Source of the DNA: Bolinopsis microptera
Taxonomy: Eukaryota > Ctenophora > Tentaculata > Lobata > Bolinopsidae
Direction: 5' to 3'
DNA length: 64,000 nucleotides
Assembly (NCBI RefSeq): GCF_026151205.1
Contig: NC_087078.1
Location: 13,933,118-13,997,117, forward strand
Program-made: the position numbers and the translations under genes
Notes under the pieces: model-generated
What the model saw: the letters and a program-made list of their open reading frames with translations, nothing else
Told to the model about the DNA's origin: nothing
The model's database searches: none
Part shown: positions 21,801 through 29,275 of the stretch, piece after piece
How positions within the stretch are numbered: position 1 is the first letter of the stretch
Layout: each line of letters starts with the position of its first letter

Positions 21801-22599
21801 GACTTACTTTCTTCTCAGAAAAATATTGAACAGAGATTTTTCTCAGAAAAGGAAGTAAGTCCAAGTTTTCTCAGAAAAGGCAGTAAGTCCATCCAGTATG
21901 AAAAATAAGTTCGATTATTTGGCATAAAAATGGTTATATCTAAGCTTATGGACGGCTCAAAGCTTTAATTTTTTTGACAAATTAAAATTTGACTAATTAT
22001 TGATAACTCAACGTGTTTACTTTTGATCTTACGCAAAAAGTAAGCAGAGAAAAAACCATAAACGCAAAAGTCGCAATATCTCGAAATGGCAAATATGGAC
22101 TTACTGCCTTTTCTGAGAGACCATGACATTGTTTTCATTAGGAGTGCATTTGTCGAATATTTTATCAACCAAACTGTTCCATTATATAGTCGTACCTTTG
22201 GCGACAAAATTGTGTTTAGAAATGTCAAGTTTGTGTCGGGGGACCCGCATAGTTTGGCTACATGTTCTGGAACTTGTTTGGAATAAACTTGTCAGAGAGA
22301 TGGGTTGATGTTTCTGGCGAATATAATATATACAATACCTGGCCCTTTTTATTACTTATGTGCATTTTTCTACAGGCTTTTTAACAAGCAGGTTCATAAG
22401 AGGAGTTAAATCCATCACAACAAGATGATTCTTGACAGGTTTATATGACAATACAATTATAATACAGTTAATGAATTGGTGGACAAAATTACCTGGACTC
22501 GATGCTGTGTTGATGAAGAGTAGGGTAGTCTGTTGAGAGTGCAGCAGAGGCTACAGTTGACAGGAGGGAACGGGCAGTGTGGCCAGCCCGATGCAACAT
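6817..22599 (-). CDS. ACSS1: Acetyl-CoA synthetase, mitochondrial type (first 11 coding exons; 3' end outside window)
   Basis: Activates acetate to acetyl-CoA with ATP and CoA, probably in the mitochondrial matrix. Exons on the minus strand: 22599-22493, 19989-19862, 19711-19615, 19381-19248, 18385-18288, 15090-14947, 14772-14673, 14360-14160, 14041-13930, 8063-7939, 6938-6817. All junctions are GT-AG and all phases agree, giving 456 codons. The first ~25 residues ([20 protein letters not shown]) look like a matrix presequence. Then follow [32 protein letters not shown], the nucleotide-binding loop [11 protein letters not shown] (exon 7), [16 protein letters not shown], the adenylate motif [16 protein letters not shown] and IAPRPG. 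The IAPRP variant favours ACSS1 over ACSS2. The family is ~650-690 residues, so the C-terminal ~210-230, with the hinge and catalytic lysine, are missing. None lies in 1-6816. Whether the gene is intact depends on sequence to the left. Confidence 0.93.
6881..7886 (-). repeat. 69-bp minisatellite, 14.5 copies, built from the ACSS1 exon-11 splice acceptor
   Basis: Units start at 6881 and then every 69 bp to 7847, with only scattered substitutions. On the minus strand each full unit contains CTGTCAG, the splice junction, GTGGTATAATG and the next ~17 codons of exon 11 ([15 protein letters not shown]). Exon starts therefore recur at 6938 plus multiples of 69 up to 7835. Only the lowest-coordinate unit runs on into the rest of the exon. 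In every other unit the reading frame hits TAA right after the repeated codons. The first acceptor after exon 10 would leave an intron of only ~103 bases; the functional one needs a 1000-base intron. Confidence 0.95.
9120..11030. other. Interior of the transposon left of the PIN-like region
   Basis: Apart from the tRNA-like segment at 10301-10372 I recognise nothing. A 62-codon frame at 9670-9858 with a Lys-rich start ([13 protein letters not shown]) could be an exon remnant. A G-run lies at 10695-10705. Confidence 0.35.
10301..10372 (+). mobile_element. tRNA-derived SINE head (A and B boxes)
   Basis: TAGCCTAGCGGTTAGAGC at 10303 fits an internal RNA polymerase III A box. GGTTCAAATCC at 10340 fits a B box, at tRNA-like spacing. 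The acceptor stem does not close as a tRNA, so this is a tRNA-derived repeat rather than a gene. The tail of the element is not defined. Confidence 0.6.
11040..11790 (+). pseudogene. PIN/XPG-like nuclease protein with Cys-rich tail, transposon-borne, frameshifted
   Basis: Fragments in order: [15 protein letters not shown] with the Asp-rich nuclease motif (11090), [22 protein letters not shown] (where family members read HAF-GCD), [17 protein letters not shown] in another frame (11277), [22 protein letters not shown] and [19 protein letters not shown] in a third (11490-11620), and a Cys-rich end with [18 protein letters not shown] (11660-11720). This series is a repeat-associated protein family common in cnidarians and other invertebrates. 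XPG-type nuclease plus Cys cluster also recalls Academ transposons, a link I infer only. At least three frame changes make it dead. Confidence 0.6.
12568..13092 (-). pseudogene. Retroelement ORF: SGNH-esterase-like region joined to an RT C-terminal end
   Basis: The open frame has no clear ATG (TTG at 13077; the frame is open to 13089). Residues 1-130 resemble the SGNH/GDSL esterase-like domain found in some CR1/L2-type retrotransposon ORFs: [20 protein letters not shown] with the conserved TND block, and a terminal [11 protein letters not shown]. It then switches to [27 protein letters not shown], the usual extreme C-terminus of a CR1-like reverse transcriptase. The whole RT core is missing. 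Inference: an internal deletion joined the two parts in frame. It lies in the same ACSS1 intron as the 4.1-kb transposon, directly beside its right end. Confidence 0.6.
13093..13929. other. Intronic sequence, no gene
   Basis: AT-rich sequence with repeated GAAAATATGG and CGTACC(A/C)(A/C) phrases and a C-run near 13733. Nothing recognised. Confidence 0.4.
15202..15368. repeat. Foldback element with three internal GAGGCTTGCCGAG motifs
   Basis: The outer arms ATCACATGCCTTCTCATGCG and its reverse complement enclose a second inverted pair (AAAACTTTCG / CGAAAGTTT-like). CGAGGCTTGCCGAG occurs three times. It could form a long hairpin. It sits in ACSS1 intron 5, on the acceptor side of the 743-bp duplication. 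A related, smaller foldback lies at 18151-18211. Confidence 0.7.
15392..16887. repeat. 743-bp tandem duplication in ACSS1 intron 5
   Basis: Copy 1 is 15392-16134 and copy 2 is 16135-16887. Both start GGAGCCAAATTTGGC and run through the same landmarks, such as CCGCCGCGAGCGCG and TTGATTCTTGATTG. Copy 2 carries a ~16-base insertion around 16668-16690. The short open frames on both strands are duplicated too and look non-coding. Confidence 0.85.
16890..18287. other. Intronic sequence with a short foldback
   Basis: No coding region seen. 18151-18211 is a foldback with arms ATTGATATTTCATGCCCC and GGGGCATGCAATATCAAT. Confidence 0.45.
18402..18513 (+). repeat. ~115-bp dispersed repeat, copy 1
   Basis: The phrase AGAGCCATGTTTGTATCA through ATCACTAGAAACTAAATC to TATTATTTTTGTTAAT recurs at 22709-22828 in the same orientation, upstream of ACSS1 exon 1. 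Confidence 0.75.
19546..19619 (-). repeat. 31-bp tandem repeat copying the ACSS1 exon-3 splice donor
   Basis: On the minus strand the exon-3 end TACAA followed by GTAAGT and ~20 bases of intron is repeated 2.4 times. The second copy has lost the donor GT (AATTAAGT). The third keeps TACAAGTAAGT 62 bases downstream. Use of that outer donor would add an in-frame TAA almost at once. Confidence 0.85.
20100..20940. other. ACSS1 first-intron sequence, no gene
   Basis: AT-rich, no recognisable coding or repeat family. Confidence 0.35.
20950..22120. repeat. Cluster of short inverted motifs GGACTTACTGCCTTTTCTGA
   Basis: About ten full or partial copies of GACTTACTKCCTTTTCTGAG or its reverse complement lie at 20955, 21118, 21180-21215, 21235-21270, 21290-21310, 21800, 21840-21895 and 22096, mixed in both orientations. 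No protein-coding frame explains them. They sit in ACSS1 intron 1. Confidence 0.75.
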
Positions 22600-22708
22600 C
22601 AGTATCAAATAATCAACTAAAGACTAAATGCAACTCTTTTGAATGCAACTAAATTAAACTCAATATAACACAAGGATTCAATAAGAGGATTCAATGATAA
22701 AAAGCATT

Positions 22709-22828
22709 TTTAGAGCCATGTTTGTATCATGATCAGTAGTATAATTAGTGACTTAAAATATAAATCACTAGAAACTAAATCAAATCAAATCAAAGTTAGA
22801 CTAGTCTATTATTATTTTTGTTAATAAT
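22709..22828 (+). repeat. ~115-bp dispersed repeat, copy 2
   Basis: Matches 18402-18513. It lies ~110 bases upstream of the ACSS1 start codon, within the presumed promoter/5' UTR region. Confidence 0.7.
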
Positions 22829-23347
22829 GTCCTTTGTATCTAGACTGAGTGGAGACATTATAGACTTGAAAGTGATCGAAAAAAAACGTTCTTTGACATT
22901 TACTGGAACATAAGATATTAAACATACTTCCGACATTCACAATTGTTTAAAATAGGAGAAGGGGCAAAATTGGCAAACACTATGCTCATGATACGATGGG
23001 CTTCAAAAGAACAAATCTTCGCTTCTATCTACTTTGTACTTCGGAGTGTCTTCATATCTGTTCGAGGTGTCAGGGAAAGTCTGCTAAGAAAAGTCATCCC
23101 TTTGAACCTTATTTCATCATGTGAATCTCATAGCTGTTTACATTATTTTTCGTACTAAACCTTCATAGTAGACTGTACTGCTTCGGTATTCGGGACAGAA
23201 GTTAATATTTGGTTTTGTACATCAATGAAAATATAGAGATTTTAACAAATTTTGGTTGCAATGTATATAATTGTTGTACACAAATGACCACTAAAAAACG
23301 TTGTGTAACACTTTGCGGACAGTCCCAATAAAAATATGTCATTTCTG
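22829..23347. other. Upstream flank of ACSS1
   Basis: No TATA-like or other promoter signal that I would defend, and no coding region. Confidence 0.3.
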
Positions 23348-24090
23348 TTACCGTTAGTTGACGATGTCAACGATCGACGATGGGAAGCAAGAATGCTAGT
23401 TCGCGCGGCGCGTCGAAGCGGCGAAGTCCTCCAACTGTTACCGGTGTACTGTTTTCTGCCAGTTGCATCATATCATATCACACATAATATATCGAATTTT
23501 TCCACTTCTCGCTAAACAAGAAGCTCGAGAAGAACGCCGTGCATAGAAATATTTACTTTACCTGAGGACCCCAGGCTTTAATGTTGATAAACAAATAGAG
23601 ATTAGGCGGAATGACAAGCTGAGCGCGGCCCAGTAATATTTACTGGGCGGCGCTCAGCCTGTCATTCCGCCGAATCTTTATTCGGGCTGAGTGAATTATG
23701 ACCTCCATCGCCCTAAAAAAGTTGCTCTATCCAGAGCCCTTGCGCTTGCAGTAGCGGGGGGGGGGGGGCCGGGACCAGGATTGGTAAATTATGACCGGGA
23801 CTTGACATACGTTGCATGCCACTTTTCGCGCGCGCCGCCGAAGGCGGAAAAATATAATAATAATAATAATAATAATAATATATAATAATAATTATATATA
23901 TGATATATAAATATTGGTTGACGATGTCAACCCATCGAGATCGTTGCTCTGCGAAGCAGAGCAACGATCGACGATGCTTCGACGATGCTTCGACAATGCT
24001 TCGACGATGCTTCGACGATGCTTCGACGATGCTTCGATGCGAAGCAAGAATGCTAGTTCGCGCGGCGCGTCGAAGCGGCGAAGTCCTCCA
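23348..24090. repeat. GC-rich satellite-like element with palindromes and 11-bp repeats
   Basis: GTTGACGATGTCAAC at 23350 and 23918 begins two copies of a module that ends GCGCGTCGAAGCGGCGAAG. The second copy is expanded by a perfect 14-bp-arm hairpin (GATCGTTGCTCTGC, 23940-23970) and six 11-bp units CGATGCTTCGA (23972-24037). Between the two modules are an (AAT)n run and two miniature elements. Confidence 0.75.
23558..23683. mobile_element. Two 84-bp-family miniature elements head to head
   Basis: 23558-23636 is a nearly complete minus-oriented copy. 23640-23683 is the head half of a plus-oriented copy. They meet at CCCAGTAATATTTACTGGG, producing a palindrome of ~45-bp arms. Confidence 0.75.
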
Positions 24091-24129
24091 AATATAAATA
24101 TAATATAATAATAATATAATAAAAACATA

Positions 24130-24272
24130 GATACATGTTACGTATCACAAATATCAGAGATATTTTTTTCCGCCTTCGGCGGCGCGCGCTTCGCGCGCGA
24201 AAAGTGGCATGCAACGTATGTCAATAAAAACATTGCATAATATCTCTGATATTTGGATACGAAACATGTATC
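24130..24272. repeat. Foldback element with GC-rich core
   Basis: Arms: GATACATGTTACGTATC...AATATCAGAGATAT against ATATCTCTGATATTTGG...ACATGTATC. The loop holds CCGCCTTCGGCGGCGCGCGC and TGGCATGCAACGTATGTCA. Partial copies are at 23800-23860, 52563-52605 and 56658-56735. Confidence 0.8.
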
Positions 24273-24697
24273 AAACCGGGACCAGGATCGGGATTTTTGA
24301 TCCCAAATTAAAATTGGCCGGGATCAGTCAAATTTGGACACCAAATTTAGCGGAATCAACTATTAGTGCGGAAGTGATCCATGTTTGAAATGACAATTTG
24401 TTTAAGATCAAAAATTTGTTGAGTTTCATATTACAAATGATTACTTACTTTGGTTACTTTGTTGTAGGTTTACAACCTACCAGGACGGGCGTCGAGTTGG
24501 AACAAATATTTTACGAGTATCACCCGTTAATTACTTTGGTGTGCTTCATAGAATCCTCTATCGGGTCATCAGAGTTGCTGACCACCTGGACAGCGAGATC
24601 GCTGCCTTTATTCCACTCCAGTCCACTAACGAGTTCCCATTTCGACAGCTGTATCCTGCCACTAGAGGCTCATCCGGGAATGATTTCACAAACATTG

Positions 24698-25190
24698 TTA
24701 GCATTTTTTAAAGTGCTGGGGATCTTCGATAGTATGCATGTTTGGTGGAATTAAGTTCCACAATCGAGGTCCAATTACTACAAACGAATTGTTGTAGAGC
24801 GTTTGGTTGCCCTGACTGCTATATTTATTCAGAGTGAGAATAACTGCCTTTTGGCCATGTCGGAGTGTTGCGGAGAACTGGATGTTGACATCATTTGGGC
24901 ACTTGCCGTGCAGCACTTTCCACATGTGGATGATGGTATATCGTTCTCTCCTCCGTTGCAACGACATCAAATTTAAGGCCTTGAGTCTCTGACAGTAGTT
25001 TAGATGCTGTATGCCATCTATTCTCGTTGTGAACGTGCGCTGAACCCCTTTCAGTTGTTGGACGTCTGCACTCTTGGAAATATTCCATAAGGGGCAACAG
25101 TACTCGAGATGGCTTCTGATGAGGGATTTGTAAAGGGTCAGCATGGTGACTTTGTTCCTCGTCCATTGTTCCTCGTTTTTTTGATATGAT
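24698..25190 (-). pseudogene. C-terminal end of a CR1/L2-like LINE reverse transcriptase
   Basis: The open frame contains LYKSLIRSHLEYCCPLWN, the conserved start of the RT thumb in CR1-like LINEs, then QRRRERYTIIHMWKVLHG and the terminal block PRLWNLIPPN..FKK. It has no RT palm or endonuclease, so it is a 5'-truncated, non-autonomous copy. It continues slightly upstream of its first Met as WTRNKVT. It carries no visible frameshift over ~150 codons, which suggests a fairly young insertion. Confidence 0.85.
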
Positions 25191-25497
25191 TTTTAGAAAT
25201 TTTTCGCTTCACGCTGCAAATTTTTTCCAAAATCTTGATAAAAATTGTATCTTAAATCCCGGTCAAAATCACGGTATCTTGACCGGGACCGGGATTTGGT
25301 AAAAAGTCCAATCCGGCTACGGCTGGGCCCCAGTACCGGGATCAAGGCCGATCTCTGATAAGCACATGTACGATCTTACTCTCAAGAGGGCAAAATTATT
25401 AGCAATATATTGCATTCATGAAGAAGGCTCAAGAAGTGATTTTATATATTACTGACTGTCTTTTTGTTTGTTTTTTTTTGGTGCAACACTTACTGAC

Positions 25498-25688
25498 TTG
25501 ACCCATGAGAACGATGGGTCCTACTGAAGCCCAGCTGATTTGCATTGAGTCCACTATTCCAGGACGAATCTGCTGGTACCATTGCTGAGCAATGGCAGTT
25601 GGGTCGGGGGCGCCCCTCCTAAGAATGACTGCCGTAGATACCGGGGATTGCATACTTATGTTTGATATGCGTTTATACTCACTCCTTG
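25498..25688 (-). CDS. Possible orphan exon, unknown product
   Basis: On the minus strand an open segment of 63 codons lies between an acceptor-like GGCTTAG at 25689 and a donor CAA|GTCAGT at 25498. It includes MQSPVSTAVILRRGAPDP, AIAQQWYQQIRPG and VGPIVLMGQ. Composition is protein-like and unlike the flanking AT-rich repeats. I do not recognise the family. No partner exon was found, so it could be part of a gene lost among repeats or a chance frame. Confidence 0.35.
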
Positions 25689-26040
25689 CTAAGCCATTAA
25701 TATTACACACAACCACAAGTCGATGCCAAGGAGTTAATGTTTTGGTGTATTTAGTCTAACTGGTATATATTTTTGACGTGCACAAGGATTGGTAAGGTAT
25801 TTGCTCGTCTTATCGGATGTAACGGCAATGTGTACACGTTATTATATATATTGTGTGTATTGTGTGTTTGTTACAATTGGGGTACGTTAATTGGAAGCGT
25901 CGTCACGCTTTCTAGTCACATACACCTGCCTCCGAGAGAATAATTCTCAGAACTAAGTGTAGTTTTCGATTTGTTGTAATTGGTGTGGTTTACTCTGCTG
26001 TTTCCACACAGCAGGGGGGGGGGGGGGCTGGGATTAATGA

Positions 26041-26200
26041 TGCAGTGCTGGGGCTCGAACCAGCGATCTAACGATTGCTGGCCGCGCTGCCCGACACTAC
26101 CCGACCACCACCAAGCCCAAGGCTAGTGGCAGAGTCGGGAATCGAACCTGGCACCTCAAGCAATGCCAGGCGGATTTACCAACTGCGCCACCAGCTCCCC
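26041..26200 (-). mobile_element. tRNA-related (possibly dimeric) SINE
   Basis: On the minus strand GGTGGCGCAGTTGGTAAAT (A box, ~26190) is followed by AGGTTCGATTCCC (B box, ~26150). A second B-box-like TGGTTCGAGCCCC lies at ~26064. Neither half folds as a complete tRNA. A 14-base G-run lies next to it at 26012-26026. Confidence 0.65.
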
Positions 26201-27267
26201 ATATTACTGACTGTATTTACCAAAGTATTATATCTGTACCTTTGTTGTCGGCACTGGCATCTGCATCTGTCTTTGAGGATCTGAACAACATCCCTCTATT
26301 TTTAAAGCTACATCCAGTAGCGAAACGTACCTGTGTGCCGCCCCTGCTTGACTTTTTTGTTCCTCCTAAAATTTTTCTAATGTCCCTCAAAAAATAGTGG
26401 GGGCAGTTGTTTCACCACTGGTTACATCAGCACACACCGAAACAGGCTCTCAACATTGCGAAGAAAACTTGTTAGCTAATAAACATCAACTATCTAACTA
26501 TGAATCTTTGCGTGCTTGTACTTGGAAGAACAACACAAACAGTTGTCTTGATTGGTTTCATCGGCTCAGACGACAACATAATGAACATCAACTGGCAAAC
26601 CTGACAAATAAACTGGACAAAACCTCCAAGCATCCACACTTGGAAGCAAGGTTTTTATACCTGATCATACATACTATTATCATTTTTCTTCAGATCAATG
26701 ATCATGTCTATTGTGTATGAACAGGGGACCTCCTAAGTGGTTTCTTCCAAATGTTGAAATCAATTTGATGATCAAAACGTTATCAACAGAGATTGTGTAA
26801 TAAATCATATCAAATATAGTGAAGTCACAGTTTTCATCATTGTTGATCATAAATTCGACTATATAGATTGATGATAGGGAGCAAATAAAAATCAATTTTC
26901 AGAAACATTTACGAAAATTCCGGAAAAAAACATATAAAAAATTGACGTTTAGTATTGATCATTGACTTTCAAAATCGGACAATTTCCAGTAAGTTTAACA
27001 TTCTATGTACATACTTGCATAAATCAGTTTGCCCTAAGCTTGTCTAGCAAAAATCATTGATCTTGTTCTACCCAGCATTCATTATTGATTCAATACTCCT
27101 AGTTCAACAGTATGAAATTTTATATTCCTTAGACTCATCCAAAGTGTAGGGTATTCGTTTCTTTGAATGATGATCTTTGATGAGCTGAATTTCTGCAGCA
27201 AGCTGATAATCCAAAAAAGTACTTGATGATAAATAAAGACTGAGGATGACTAAGGAGTACTTGATGA
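26201..27267. other. No gene recognised
   Basis: AT-rich sequence; open frames are short and unlike proteins I know. 26310-26345 resembles a degraded CAGTGGCG-type hAT terminus. Confidence 0.35.
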
Positions 27268-27557
27268 TTAAGAGTCTGTCTCATCATTGGTAAAGGTTCC
27301 ATAATTAAGTCCCACCTCTAAAAGATTAAGTCCACTGAGGAGACTTGCATCCAACATCTTCTGTTGTACAGACTCTTCACGATCCATCTCTTCCTCTTGC
27401 AGGTTCTTAAAACAGATAATGGCTAGCACTACACATTGAAGAAAAACTAAAACCAACGGTAGAACAAGTTTAGTCGTACTAAACGTCTGGAAATCTGATG
27501 CATTGTATAACACAAAATTTTCGTCTATTCTTGAATCTGTTTCATTTTTCAGAACAT
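27268..27557 (-). CDS. Probable last exon of a membrane protein, unknown family
   Basis: Acceptor-like GTCGCTTCCAG precedes 27557 and the frame runs 96 codons to a stop at 27268. It has an N-glycosylation-like stretch (LKNETDS), a clear hydrophobic helix VLPLVLVFLQCVVLAIICF, and then an acidic cytoplasmic-looking tail (QEEEMDREESVQQ) ending NDETDS. This is the layout of the C-terminus of a single-pass or multi-pass membrane protein. Upstream exons should lie above 27560 on the minus strand, but I could not find any. Family unknown. Confidence 0.45.
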
Positions 27558-27559
27558 CT

Positions 27560-28489
27560 GGAAGCGACAAAATAAACAAGTTATTGACCATCAGTATCCT
27601 GAAACATCGTTTGGGTGTTACAAAATGCAGTAAAAATATGCAAATACATCAAGTAAGATTTATCGATTTGTCAGCACACAACAAATTGTGAAGTAAGCCT
27701 GAAGTGTAAACAATGGATTATGGATTCATTATAAAAAGAGTTAACGTAATTTTAGAAAGTCACAAAGACATCATCTTTACGGTAGCCATATTTTATACCA
27801 TAAACTACATCAAAGGTATGAGAAGAAGATCCACAGAAATGGATAGGCCAAAATCGTTCAAATTGTGACAAACGACAATGATGATCTTCAATGCTTGCCT
27901 CAACAGTAAAAACTAAGGTTTAAAGATGCTATCATGATCCCATCTGTCGAATGGATTTCTATTTAAATCAATAGAACTCCTATTTTGGGGTTGTATTTGA
28001 TTGAGGCAGCCTACACAATACTTCACCAAGTAAGTGCCTCATTTCGTGGCTTATATTTAAATACTGACAAACAGTTGACATAATTGTCCCCAACAAGAGA
28101 GGTTATCAACTATGTAGGCATGTTCGTATTCACTGTTCCTCGCTGGTTCCAAGTTTTAGTAATGAGCATGCTTTGCATTGTGTGATCAACAAACTAATCC
28201 GAAAAAGGTGATATTAAAGAAATCAATCAATTTGGAACGTTTCCAAGACTAAAGGTCACATTTCTAGTTCTCCTGTTAGCCAGTGTTCCAGGAGAGGATT
28301 CCACTATCCAATTACTATGTGAGAAAATTCGGCCCTGGATTTTGTAACCTTCAAAGGCAGAACAATCGTTAGTCTACGGGTATTAAATATCTTAATAAAA
28401 GTATTTATACATTTATAAATGTCCATAGGTACAACAACATTACACACTTTAACAAACACACAAGCAGGCACGTAGCCAGGATCACAAGG
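27560..28489. other. No gene recognised
   Basis: AT-rich, no recognised coding region or repeat. Confidence 0.3.
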
Positions 28490-28770
28490 CAAAATCAAAA
28501 TATAAATTAACAGCGATTCTGATGCACAAATAAATTGCAAAATGATTCAACAGTAAATTTGCCCAACCACAATGAATGGAAAGAACAGCAGCATTGTACA
28601 GCCGGCTGTAAAGTATCTGACTGAGAATTAATTGCTGAACAAAACACCACTGCATGGAATACAGTATTTTATTGTCCGGTACACGATGCAGCATCTATGT
28701 GTATGGTATTGGAAGCGTCACTGTCTTGCTGTTGTGCACAGTACAAAGACAGCTCTATATAATATAGATT
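28490..28770 (+). repeat. ~270-bp dispersed repeat, also inside the 46-kb element
   Basis: The segment from about AAATTAACAGCGATTCTGAT through GTCACTGTCTTGCTGTTGTG to AGCTCTATATAA is found inverted at ~46180-46405 with scattered differences. Confidence 0.8.
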
Positions 28771-29090
28771 GGAAAATCCGTTTAATTTTCAAGATGTTAT
28801 TGTCCTTTGGATCAGATCTACATGACGTCATTCCAATTATTGGGAGTGGGAACATTTTTAGATTTAATTGCTGTAAATTACTAACTTATAAAATAGAAAT
28901 GATAAAAAAAGAAAAGAAGTATTTGCGATCCTCTTAAGAGAGGTCAAAGTTGGTTATATTTAACAATAGTAAGATTATAAATATTCTGCCTCTCCATCTT
29001 CTATTCTTCTTGCAAACTCAGGATAAAATCAATACCCATAAAACTTGTAACAATCTAACAAGGATAGGCTCCGGTTCCAGAAAAACCTGA

Positions 29091-29217
29091 TTTCACCTGA
29101 TTTCACCTGATTTCACCTGATTTCACCTGATTTCACCTGATTTCACCTGATTTCACCTGATTTCACCTGATTTCACCTGATTTCACCTGATTTCACCTGA
29201 TTTCACCTGATTTCACT
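29091..29217. repeat. 10-bp tandem repeat (TTTCACCTGA)n, ~12.7 copies
   Basis: Twelve perfect units and a partial one, ending ~58 bases upstream of the CIMIP2-like start codon. On the minus strand each unit reads TCAGGTGAAA. Confidence 0.95.
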
Positions 29218-29275
29218 TATTCCGAGAGTTTTGTTTTAAGAACTTACTCTAACATGAGCTATCTTCATTACAGGG

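Noticed and set aside
22086-22308. Overlapping 61-66 codon frames
   Set aside because: They lie in the motif-array region of ACSS1 intron 1 and have no recognisable product.
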